5,793 nucleotides of DNA from an uncultured Marmoricola sp. Lineage in GTDB: Bacteria > Actinomycetota > Actinomycetes > Propionibacteriales > Nocardioidaceae. The first letter of the stretch is position 1; the number at the start of each line of letters is the position of its first letter. Under the pieces are notes generated by a model. It was not told where the DNA came from, did not search any database, and was given only the letters and a program-made list of their open reading frames with translations. Shown here in pieces: positions 1 to 5,793 of the stretch. The DNA lies in NCBI RefSeq assembly GCF_943913695.1, contig NZ_CALTZE010000179.1:1-5793 (forward strand), in the 5' to 3' direction. Made by a program: the position numbers and the translations under genes.

Positions 1-45
1 CACCCACCCGTCCCTGGTGCACGCCCACCCGTCTCTTGTGCGCGC
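1..45. repeat. 21-bp tandem direct repeat, pair A (CCCACCCGTC core)
   Basis: The 10-bp core CCCACCCGTC occurs at 3-12 and again at 24-33. The similarity extends on both sides, so positions 1-24 match 22-45 at 20 of 24 bases. The period is 21 bp, about two helical turns and also seven codons. In the frame starting at base 2 the two units read as the heptapeptide HPSLVHA followed by HPSLVRA, and a TAA stop follows at 47-49. The array may continue beyond the left edge. It could be an intergenic repeat or the repetitive tail of a gene lying mostly outside the window. I cannot tell which from 49 bases. Confidence 0.6.
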
Positions 46-49
46 ATAA

Positions 50-91
50 GCGCCGGGTCGGCGAGCACACGCGCCGGGCCGGCGAGGGGTC
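50..91. repeat. 21-bp tandem direct repeat, pair B (GCGCCGGG core)
   Basis: GCGCCGGGTCGGCGAG at 50-65 is repeated at 71-86 with a single T-to-C change, again with a 21-bp period. Each unit is nearly palindromic, and the second contains the perfect dyad CGCCGG-G-CCGGCG at 72-84. The pair follows pair A after a short spacer and lies just upstream of the ung -10 hexamer. It could therefore be a protein-binding array on one face of the helix, or simply intergenic repeat material. Confidence 0.55.
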
Positions 92-99
92 GGGCCACC

Positions 100-105
100 T
101 ACGCT
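100..105 (+). promoter_or_regulatory. -10-like hexamer for leaderless ung transcript
   Basis: TACGCT fits the actinobacterial -10 pattern TANNNT. Its end is 7 bases from the GTG start of ung at 113, so transcription would begin at or next to the start codon. No Shine-Dalgarno sequence is evident before this GTG, which agrees with leaderless translation, common in actinobacteria. I see no clear -35 element; the expected position falls within repeat pair B. Confidence 0.45.
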
Positions 106-112
106 CGGCGGG

Positions 113-817
113 GTGAGCACGTACGGCGCGACCCTGGGGTCCCTGGTCGACCGGGGGCTGGTGGCGGCCGACTGGGCCGAGGCGCTGGCCCCGGTCGAGC
201 CGCAGCTGGAGGCGATGGGGCGCTTCCTGCGCGCCGAGATCGCGGCCGGACGCCGCTACCTGCCGGCGGGTGAGCAGGTGCTGCGCGCCTTCCAGCGACC
301 GCTGGCCGACGTACGCGTGCTGATCGTGGGGCAGGACCCCTACCCCGCGCCCGGCCACCCCGTGGGCCTGAGCTTCTCGGTCGCCCCCGGCGTCGCGCCG
401 CCGCGCAGCCTGGTCAACATCTACCGCGAGCTCGTCGACGACCTCGGCGTGCCCGCCCCCACCACCGGCGACCTGACCCACTGGGCCGACGCCGGGGTGA
501 TGCTGCTCAACCGCTGCCTGACGGTGCAGTCCGGGCAGTCGGCCTCGCACCGCGGCAAGGGCTGGGAGGCGGTGACCGACCAGGCCATCCGTGCGTTGTC
601 CCAGCGCGCGCAGCAGGGCCAGCCGCTGGCGGCGATCCTGTGGGGCAGCGACGCACGCTCGCTCAAGGGGGCGCTGCGGCCCGTGCCGTGGGTCGAGTCG
701 ACCCACCCCAGCCCGCTCTCGGCGCACCGTGGCTTCTTCGGCTCCAAGCCCTTCAGCCGCGTCGACCAGCTGCTGGTCGACCAGGGTGGCGAGCCCATCG
801 ACTGGCGGCTGCCCTAG
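113..817 (+). CDS. ung: Uracil-DNA glycosylase, family 1 (UNG)
   Basis: This enzyme removes uracil from DNA by cleaving the N-glycosidic bond, the first step of base-excision repair of deaminated cytosine or misincorporated dUMP; it acts on the chromosome in the cytoplasm. The 234-residue product is close to the usual bacterial length (E. coli Ung is 229). The water-activating motif GQDPYP is at residues 73-78, with Asp75 as the expected general base and Tyr77 as the residue that excludes thymine. GLSFSV at 85-90 supplies the uracil-stacking Phe88. LLN at 131-133 supplies the Asn that reads uracil. HPSPLSAHRGFFGSKPFS at 198-215 holds catalytic His198 and the DNA-intercalation loop. The Pro after PY, where E. 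coli has His, is as I recall a common actinobacterial variant. The GTG start is chosen for its leaderless promoter spacing and because it gives a full-length N-terminus. All key residues are present. Confidence 0.97.
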   Translation: MSTYGATLGSLVDRGLVAADWAEALAPVEPQLEAMGRFLRAEIAAGRRYLPAGEQVLRAFQRPLADVRVLIVGQDPYPAPGHPVGLSFSVAPGVAPPRSLVNIYRELVDDLGVPAPTTGDLTHWADAGVMLLNRCLTVQSGQSASHRGKGWEAVTDQAIRALSQRAQQGQPLAAILWGSDARSLKGALRPVPWVESTHPSPLSAHRGFFGSKPFSRVDQLLVDQGGEPIDWRLP

Positions 818-823
818 ACCACT

Positions 824-851
824 CCGCAGGGCGTACGACGCCCGCTCGCGG
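824..851 (+). terminator. Small hairpin after ung, possible weak terminator
   Basis: GGGCGT at 829-834 pairs perfectly with ACGCCC at 838-843 across a 3-base loop. Outer CCGC (824-827) and GCGG (848-851) can pair around it with internal loops. It begins 7 bases after the ung stop. There is no T-tract, so termination would be weak or factor-assisted, and some read-through into the dioxygenase is possible. Confidence 0.3.
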
Positions 852-876
852 CCGCGGGAATGGATCGGCGAGAGGC

Positions 877-903
877 GTGATTACAGTTGACGTGACAACG
901 ATC
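877..903 (+). promoter_or_regulatory. AT-richer stretch with -10-like hexamer and small dyad before the dioxygenase
   Basis: This short stretch is close to half A+T in a roughly 70% G+C setting, which is typical of a promoter rather than coding sequence. It contains the -10-like hexamer TACAGT (882-887) and the inverted repeat GTTG-N6-CAAC (886-899), which overlaps the proposed GTG start at 892. The hexamer is only 4 bases from that GTG, shorter than usual for a leaderless start. A -35 element is not obvious. I infer a promoter or operator for the dioxygenase-pdxY pair, with low certainty. Confidence 0.3.
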
Positions 904-1686
904 TCGTCGCCGGAGCGGATGCCGGCCCTCTACATCGGCCACGGCGCCCCGCCCCTGCTCGACGACCCGGTGTGGTCGGGGCAGCTGCGTCAGCTCGCCG
1001 CCGACCTGCCACGGCCCAAGGCCATCCTCATCGTCAGCGCCCACTGGGAGGCCGCGCCGCTCATGCTGAGCGCGTCGGGCCCCGGGGTGGAGCTGGTCTA
1101 CGACTTCGGCGGCTTCGCGCCGAGGTACTACCAGATGCGCTACGACACCCCCGACGCGACGGCGCTCGCCGACCGCATCGAGGCGATGCTGCCCGACACC
1201 CAGTCGGTGCACCGCCACCCCAGCCGCGGACTCGACCACGGCGCCTGGGTGCCGCTGCGGATCATGTATCCCGAGGCCGACATCCCGGTGCTGCAGATGT
1301 CGCTGCCGACCGACGACCCCGGCTCGCTGCTGGTGCTCGGCCGCCGGCTGCGCGAGCTGCGCGACGAGGGCGTGCTGGTGATCGGCTCGGGCTTCCTGAC
1401 CCACGGCCTGCCCTTCCTGACCGAGTTCCGCATCGACGCCACCGCACCCGGCTGGTCGGTCGACTTCGACGCCTGGGCGGCCGAGGCGCTGGCCCGCGGC
1501 GACGTCGACACGCTGGCGGCGTTCAAGGACCTCGCGCCGGGCATGCCCTACGCCCACCCGACCGTCGAGCACCTCACCCCGCTCTTCGTCGCGCTGGGGG
1601 CCTCCAGCGACCCGGAGGCGCCGGGCGAGCAGCTCTTCCCCGGCTACTGGATGGGCCTGTCCAAGCGCTCGCTCGTGCTGGGGTAA
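892..1686 (+). CDS. Class III extradiol ring-cleavage dioxygenase, DODA/YgiD (LigB) family
   Basis: Relatives of this cytoplasmic metalloenzyme open catechol-type rings; E. coli YgiD acts on L-DOPA. The true substrate here cannot be read from sequence. With the start at 892 the product is 264 residues, against 262 for YgiD. Conserved blocks in order are MPALYIGHGAPP (10-21, His17), SAHWE (49-53, His51), LDHGAWVPL (114-122, His116), GFLTHGLP (167-174, His171) and AHPTVEHLTPLFVALGA (221-237, His222 and His227). His17, His51, His171 and His227 are spaced 34, 120 and 56 apart, matching the four metal-binding histidines of YgiD as I recall them (22, 57, 177, 234). The start is uncertain. GTG 877 is disfavoured because the codons between 877 and 891 have low third-position GC. 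ATG 919, with GGAG 3 bases before it, would give 255 residues starting at MPALYIGHG. pdxY follows after 11 bp, suggesting one transcript. Confidence 0.92.
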   Translation: MTTISSPERMPALYIGHGAPPLLDDPVWSGQLRQLAADLPRPKAILIVSAHWEAAPLMLSASGPGVELVYDFGGFAPRYYQMRYDTPDATALADRIEAMLPDTQSVHRHPSRGLDHGAWVPLRIMYPEADIPVLQMSLPTDDPGSLLVLGRRLRELRDEGVLVIGSGFLTHGLPFLTEFRIDATAPGWSVDFDAWAAEALARGDVDTLAAFKDLAPGMPYAHPTVEHLTPLFVALGASSDPEAPGEQLFPGYWMGLSKRSLVLG

Positions 1687-1697
1687 GACTGGGCCGC

Positions 1698-2549
1698 ATG
1701 GAGCTCCTGTCCATCCAGTCCTCGGTGGCCTTCGGCCACGTCGGCAACAGCGCGGCCGTCTTCCCGCTGCAGCGGCTCGGCATCGAGGCCTGGGCGGTCA
1801 ACACCGTGCACTTCTCCAACCACACCGGCTACGGCGCGTGGCGCGGCCCGCTGCTGAGCGCGGAGGACCTCCGTGAGGTGATCCGCGGGGTCGAGGAGCG
1901 GGGGGCGCTGGCCCGCGTGGCCGCCGTGCTCAGCGGCTACCAGGGCGCCGAGGAGGTCGGACAGGTCGTCCTCGACACGGTCGCACGGGCCCGCGAGCTG
2001 CACCCCGAGGCGGTCTACTGCTGCGACCCGGTGATGGGCGACGTGGGGCGGGGGATGTTCGTGCGGCCCGGCATCCCGGAGTTCATGCGCGACCGGGTCG
2101 TGCCGCAGGCCGACGTGATCACGCCCAACCACTTCGAGCTCGACTTCCTCGCCGGCACCACCACCCGCACCCTGCCCGAGCTGCTCGACGCGGTCGACGC
2201 GGTGCGCGAGCGCGGCCCGCGCACCGTGCTGGTCACCAGCGTGCTCACCGACCAGACGCCCGAGGACTCCGTCGACCTCGTGGCGGTCGACGACTCCGGC
2301 GCGTGGACCACCCGCACCCCGCTGCTGCCGATCTCACCCAACGGCTGCGGCGACGTCACGGCCGCCGTCTTCCTCGCGCACCTGCTCACCACGGGCTCCC
2401 CGCAGCTCGCGCTGGAGCGCGTGACGAGCACGGCCTACGGCGTGCTCGAGGCGACGCTGGCCGCCGGCACCCGCGAGATCCAGCTGGTCGCCGCCCAGGA
2501 CGTCATCGCCGACCCCCCGGCGCGCTTCGCCGCGACCCGGCTGCGTTGA
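1698..2549 (+). CDS. pdxY: Pyridoxal kinase PdxY (ribokinase-fold)
   Basis: PdxY phosphorylates pyridoxal with ATP to give pyridoxal 5'-phosphate in the cytoplasmic B6 salvage pathway. The 283-residue product aligns end to end with E. coli PdxY by eye. It begins LLSIQSSVAFGHVGNSAAVF (3-22), followed by NTVHFSNHTGYG (35-46) at the substrate pocket and LSGYQG (78-83). CCDPVMGD at 108-115 includes a Cys next to the Asp, at the place where E. coli PdxY has the Cys reported to react with pyridoxal. ITPNHFELDFL is at 141-151. The ATP/anion-hole motif NGCGDVTAA is at 215-223, with Asp219 the expected catalytic base. The C-terminal block IQLVAAQDVI also matches. The second Gly-flanking residue of the GxGD motif is Cys217, often Val or Thr elsewhere. 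ATG 1698 is the only start that fits the conserved N-terminus. No strong Shine-Dalgarno is visible, so coupling to the dioxygenase 11 bp upstream is plausible. Confidence 0.95.
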   Translation: MELLSIQSSVAFGHVGNSAAVFPLQRLGIEAWAVNTVHFSNHTGYGAWRGPLLSAEDLREVIRGVEERGALARVAAVLSGYQGAEEVGQVVLDTVARARELHPEAVYCCDPVMGDVGRGMFVRPGIPEFMRDRVVPQADVITPNHFELDFLAGTTTRTLPELLDAVDAVRERGPRTVLVTSVLTDQTPEDSVDLVAVDDSGAWTTRTPLLPISPNGCGDVTAAVFLAHLLTTGSPQLALERVTSTAYGVLEATLAAGTREIQLVAAQDVIADPPARFAATRLR

Positions 2550-2571
2550 TCCTGCACCTGGAGGGCTGACG

Positions 2572-2615
2572 CGCCACGAGGGACGCCGACCCGTCGGTCG
2601 TCGTCCCTCGCGGCG
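2572..2615 (+). terminator. Strong hairpin, probable pdxY terminator
   Basis: CGAGGGACG (2577-2585) pairs perfectly with CGTCCCTCG (2602-2610). Inside, CCGA (2586-2589) and TCGG (2594-2597) form a small inner stem. After an A-C mismatch, four more outer base pairs extend the helix to 2572/2615. It starts 23 bases after the pdxY stop. No T-run follows, as is common for actinobacterial terminators. It could also act on the opposing transcript. Confidence 0.65.
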
Positions 2616-2649
2616 GTGCCTTCCCCTGGGCGATCTGGGGCGCGGGTCG

Positions 2650-2684
2650 GGCAGGAGCCACCCGGCACACGGGTGGCCCCTGCC
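2650..2684 (-). terminator. Strong hairpin, probable terminator of the S8 protease gene
   Basis: GGCAGG (2650-2655) plus GCCACCCG (2657-2664) pair with CGGGTGGC (2670-2677) plus CCTGCC (2679-2684). That makes 14 base pairs interrupted by one A/C mismatch, with loop GCACA. Read on the - strand it begins 8 bases after the protease stop codon at 2693-2695. No T-tract follows on that strand. With the neighbouring hairpin it separates two convergent units. Confidence 0.65.
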
Positions 2685-2692
2685 GTGACGCG

Positions 2693-5600
2693 CTAGGAGA
2701 CCGAGCGGACGACGACCTCGCCGCCGCCGACCCGGACACCGTCGGTGGTGCGCACCTGCAGCTCGCCGAGCAGCGTGCGACCCGCCGCCGGACCCTGGTT
2801 GGCCGTCACCGAGCCGGGCACCGTCCACGTCTCACCGCTGGGTCGCGGCGCGTCGGCGTCCTGCGCCGACACCGTGCCGAAGCCCGGGCTGACGAAGACG
2901 TCGACGTAGTCGTAGGTCGTCGATCCGGTCGGCACGGCGTAGCCGTCGACCAGCACCACCCACGTGCCCGCCGCCGGGTTGGCGATCGTCACCGACTCCT
3001 CGGAGTCACCGTCGGCCTGCTGCCCCGCCAGCACGCAGCTGCCGCTGGTGCAGTTGAAGACGGCGAGGTCGAGGTCGGCGCCCGCGTCGGCGGTGTTGCC
3101 GATCGTGGCGCGCAGCGAGGTCGCCCCCGGGGTCACCTGCACGGGGATCTGCTGCTGCTGACCCTCGCTGATGGTGCGCTCGCCCCGGTTGGCCGACCCG
3201 AGGACGGTGCCGGTCGCGCGGCCGGTGAACTCACCGAACAGGTTGGTGACCTCCCACTCCGCGGGGGTCGGCGTACCGGCCTGGGCGGAGGCGATGTCGA
3301 GCGGGTCCGGGCTGACCTCGACGCCGAGCACCTCGGCACTGAGGCGGTACGGCGCCGACTCGGCGTCGGAGGTGCGCCGGGCCTCGACCACGACCTCCCA
3401 GACACCCGGCTGCGGGTCGGCGACGGTGCGGCTCGTCGGGGATCCCGTCGCGCAGCCCGCCCCCGCGTTGGGGTTGTAGCACTGGGTGGTGGCGTTGTTG
3501 TCGACGCCGACGCCGTAGGGGTGGAACCGCAGGAAGCGGATCTGCCCGGCGCCCTGGGTGGTGCCGCCGCCCTCGAGGTCGACCTTGAAGGCCGGCGTGC
3601 CCTCGGGCACGTCGTAGAAGTACGACGTCGCCTGGTTGCGGCCGATCGACCCCGACTGCTCCACCGTGAAGCCGTTGGCCTCGCTGAACTGCTCGGCCGC
3701 GACCACGGTGTTGAGGGTCTGGTACTCCACGCCCGGCGTGGAGCCGTCGTCGAGGTTGAGCACCGCGGAGTGGGCCCCCGGAGCGCTCGGGTCGATCTCC
3801 ACCGCCACCTGCACCGGCTGCGCGAGCGGCAGGCGCACCGACGCCGGGCTGCTGAAGGTGCCGTCGTTGCCGACCCAGTCGAGGTCGTAGGTCACCGACC
3901 CGGACCTGCCGGAGAAGCGCGTGAAGGTGTAGACCCGCTCGTAGGTCTCGCCGACGGCGACGCCCTCGCGGTCGTTGATGCCCTCGCCGCGACCGGGCTT
4001 GCCCAGGAAGTCGGACAGCGCGGTGTTGACGTCGACCTCGGAGGTGATCTCCACCGGCTCGACGCCCTCACGGATCAGGTCCCACGCGGCCGTGGTGTCG
4101 ATCAGGCCGTTGCCCTGCTCGTAGGCGCCGTAGCGCTCGAAGAAGCGCGACGTCGAGGTCATCGCCTGGCGCAGCTGCGCGGGGCTCAGCTCGAGGTCGC
4201 GGTCCTTGGCCGCCCCCAGCAGCAGCGCCGCGGAGCCCGCGGCCTGCGGCGAGGCCATCGAGGTGCCGTTGAACATCGCGTAGCCGGGGCTGCAGGCGTA
4301 GGGCAGGCAGGCGCCGGTCGGGTTCTGCCACAGCGGCACCGTCGAGACCGCCGCCCCGGGCGCGACGACGTTGGGCTTGAAGCCGCCGTCCTCGCGCGGG
4401 CCGCGGCTGGAGAAGCCGTGCAGGTTGTCGGCGTACGCCGAGTCGGAGCCGTAGTTGGCCCGCCAGGTGTCGTCGCTGATGGAGGAGCCGACGCTGACCA
4501 CCTTGGTCGCCACCGACGGGTCACCCACCGTGTTCATGCCCGGGCCGCTGTTGCCGGCCGAGATGAACATCTGCACGCCGTAGGTGTCGATGATGCGGTT
4601 GTAGAGCACCGCGCGGGCGTTGTTGCCGTCGTTGAGCGCGGGCAGGCCGCCGATCGACATGTTGATGACGTCGACGTCGTTCTGCGCCAGCCAGGCCATC
4701 GACTCGATGAGCGCATAGTTGGTGCAGCCCTCGATGAACAGGCACACCCGGGCCGACTTGATCTTCGCGCCCGGCGCGGCGCCGCTCATCTTGCCGTCGA
4801 ACATCTTGTGGGCGGCGGTGATGCCGGCGACGTGGGAGCCGTGGGCCCCGGAGACGATGCCGATGTTGAGCCAGTCGTCGTCCTCGGTCTGCACCACGAA
4901 GGGCAGCTGCTCGCGGATCGCGGTGTTGGGGTTGTCGAGGCCGAAGTGGTCGACGTCGTAGTCCTCGGCGTAGTCCTTCATCGGCTCCTGGTCGCGGAAG
5001 TCGAGGTCCTGGTCGGTGTCGACCCACACCTCGTCGGTGCGCTGGTCCCAGATCACGGTGAAGATGCCCGAGGAGCCGGCCGGGTTGCCGTCGCGGTTGA
5101 GGTCGCTGCCGAGCTCGCCGCCCAGGCGCGGGTCGCGCTCGTTGATCACACCGATGTGGTAGGTGCGGTTGCGCGGCGCCTTGAAGGTCTTGCCGTCGTA
5201 GCTGAAGGTGCGTCCGCTGACGGTCTCCGACATCTTCAGCCACGTCGGGTCGTCGTCGTCGACGGGGTCGGTGAAGGTCTTCCAGTCGGTGATCTTGCGC
5301 TCGCCGGTGGAGGTCGTCTGCAGCGACGGGTGGTCGAGGTCGACACCGGAGTCGACGATGCCGATGGTGACGTCGCGGCCGTCGTACTTCTTGCGGTCGG
5401 CCGTCAGCTGCGCGGCGTTGGTCTCGCCGATCGGCATGTAGGGGTTGACCTTGGGGGTGCGCTTGCCCGGAGGCGTCTGCGGCGTGGGGTTCTGCGTGCC
5501 CTCCGGGCGCGGGTCGTCGAGCGGGATGACCTCGCCGAGGTCGACCGCGGCGATGCCCGGCAGCTTCGCGGCCTTCGGCACCTGCGAGGTCGGCACCGAG

Positions 5601-5793
5601 ACGCGCAGGTAGTCGACCTCGCCCTCGCTGGCCTGCACGCTGCCGCCGAGCGCGGTCAGCCGGCTCGCGACGGCGCTCGAGGCGCCCTCGTCGGCCGCGA
5701 CGAGCAGCGTCACGCGCTTCTCGTCGTCGGCGCGGGCCTCGGCCAGCAGCGCGCGGTCCTGCTTGTCGAGCCCGGCGCCGGCGCCGGGCGGGG
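2693..5793 (-). CDS. Large secreted subtilisin-family (S8) serine protease, 5' end outside window
   Basis: An endopeptidase-like serine protease, most likely extracellular. The frame stays open past a GTG at 5713 to the window edge, so that GTG is not the real start; signal peptide and start lie outside. Numbering from the first whole codon (5791), 1032 residues are visible. Residues 1-90 resemble an I9-type inhibitor propeptide, followed by a Pro-rich linker (about 94-119). The catalytic domain spans about 138-576. Asp147 lies in GIVDSGVDLDHP (codon 5351-5353), His317 in GAHGSHVAGI (4841-4843), oxyanion Asn414 in SAGNSGP (4550-4552) and Ser511 in NGTSMASPQAAG (4259-4261). The triad is intact. 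Asp and His are separated by 169 residues instead of about 30 in subtilisin, recalling tripeptidyl-peptidase II-like S8 enzymes. Beta-rich domains follow; residues 888-968 look PPC-like (ADLDLAVFNC, NPAAGTWVVLVDGY). No LPXTG motif or C-terminal membrane segment is seen, so release from the cell is expected. Substrate unknown. Confidence 0.94.
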   Translation of the reverse strand, partial: PPGAGAGLDKQDRALLAEARADDEKRVTLLVAADEGASSAVASRLTALGGSVQASEGEVDYLRVSVPTSQVPKAAKLPGIAAVDLGEVIPLDDPRPEGTQNPTPQTPPGKRTPKVNPYMPIGETNAAQLTADRKKYDGRDVTIGIVDSGVDLDHPSLQTTSTGERKITDWKTFTDPVDDDDPTWLKMSETVSGRTFSYDGKTFKAPRNRTYHIGVINERDPRLGGELGSDLNRDGNPAGSSGIFTVIWDQRTDEVWVDTDQDLDFRDQEPMKDYAEDYDVDHFGLDNPNTAIREQLPFVVQTEDDDWLNIGIVSGAHGSHVAGITAAHKMFDGKMSGAAPGAKIKSARVCLFIEGCTNYALIESMAWLAQNDVDVINMSIGGLPALNDGNNARAVLYNRIIDTYGVQMFISAGNSGPGMNTVGDPSVATKVVSVGSSISDDTWRANYGSDSAYADNLHGFSSRGPREDGGFKPNVVAPGAAVSTVPLWQNPTGACLPYACSPGYAMFNGTSMASPQAAGSAALLLGAAKDRDLELSPAQLRQAMTSTSRFFERYGAYEQGNGLIDTTAAWDLIREGVEPVEITSEVDVNTALSDFLGKPGRGEGINDREGVAVGETYERVYTFTRFSGRSGSVTYDLDWVGNDGTFSSPASVRLPLAQPVQVAVEIDPSAPGAHSAVLNLDDGSTPGVEYQTLNTVVAAEQFSEANGFTVEQSGSIGRNQATSYFYDVPEGTPAFKVDLEGGGTTQGAGQIRFLRFHPYGVGVDNNATTQCYNPNAGAGCATGSPTSRTVADPQPGVWEVVVEARRTSDAESAPYRLSAEVLGVEVSPDPLDIASAQAGTPTPAEWEVTNLFGEFTGRATGTVLGSANRGERTISEGQQQQIPVQVTPGATSLRATIGNTADAGADLDLAVFNCTSGSCVLAGQQADGDSEESVTIANPAAGTWVVLVDGYAVPTGSTTYDYVDVFVSPGFGTVSAQDADAPRPSGETWTVPGSVTANQGPAAGRTLLGELQVRTTDGVRVGGGEVVVRSVS

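Noticed and set aside
1..91. CRISPR array as an explanation for the left-edge repeats
   Set aside because: The units are 21 bp with no unique spacers between them, there are two unrelated unit types, and no cas gene is nearby.
1..112. Searched for an SOS box (LexA) or RecA-independent DNA-damage promoter before ung
   Set aside because: No GAAC-N4-GTTC-like site is present, and the bases at the expected position before TACGCT do not fit TTGTCRGTG.
847..856. Perfect palindrome CGCGGCCGCG between ung and the dioxygenase
   Set aside because: Short GC palindromes are expected by chance at this GC content; it has no loop for a hairpin and matches no operator I know.
640..891. Upstream extension of the dioxygenase reading frame overlapping the end of ung
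   Set aside because: The frame is open there only because of high GC; the translated part has no similarity to the family N-terminus and overlaps the well-supported ung C-terminus. Conserved sequence begins at about 919.
814..1572. Long antisense open frame (252 codons) opposite the dioxygenase
   Set aside because: Its composition is typical of a shadow frame in high-GC DNA (rich in Arg, Gly, Val, His), and the + strand product has all family motifs. The same applies to the other long antisense frames opposite ung, pdxY and the protease.
972..1697. 5' extension of the pdxY reading frame through the dioxygenase gene
   Set aside because: The extension is an Arg/Ala/Pro-rich shadow of the dioxygenase. 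PdxY homologues start exactly at the motif encoded from ATG 1698, so a fusion is not supported.
3145..3160. Run of CTG triplets, possible microsatellite
   Set aside because: It is four Gln codons (QQQQ) on the - strand within the protease, too short to call a variable repeat.

Overview
The window looks like an ordinary chromosomal segment of a high-GC actinobacterium. By eye G+C is roughly 70%, third codon positions are almost all G or C, the start codons include GTG, and the first gene has a promoter placed for a leaderless transcript. The gene content would suit the Nocardioidaceae or a related family, but nothing here fixes the genus.

Layout. Positions 1-112 are intergenic. They hold two pairs of 21-bp-spaced direct repeats and then a -10-like hexamer just before ung. 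Next come three genes on the + strand: ung (113-817, family 1 uracil-DNA glycosylase), a class III extradiol (DODA/YgiD/LigB-type) dioxygenase (about 892-1686), and pdxY (1698-2549, pyridoxal kinase). The dioxygenase and pdxY are 11 bp apart and are probably cotranscribed. ung is separated from them by about 74 bp containing a small hairpin and a locally AT-richer stretch that may carry a promoter. On the - strand a very large secreted subtilisin-family (S8) protease ends at 2693 and runs out of the right edge of the window with its 5' end missing. The 143-bp gap between the two convergent units holds two strong hairpins, one close to each gene's stop codon, which are probably the terminators.

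Function. ung is DNA base-excision repair. The dioxygenase/pdxY pair is cytoplasmic small-molecule metabolism: possible catecholic ring cleavage, and B6-vitamer salvage to pyridoxal 5'-phosphate. No substrate link between the two can be read from the sequence. The protease is an independent extracellular enzyme with an I9-like propeptide, a catalytic domain carrying an unusually large Asp-to-His insertion with acidic calcium-site-like motifs, and beta-rich C-terminal domains. Its eight cysteines fall into four close pairs.

I see no mobile element, CRISPR array, tRNA, rRNA or phage gene, and no convincing new defence or biosynthetic system. The points most worth a second look are the 21-bp repeats at the left edge, the protease insertion and cysteine pattern, and the start-site and control region of the dioxygenase.
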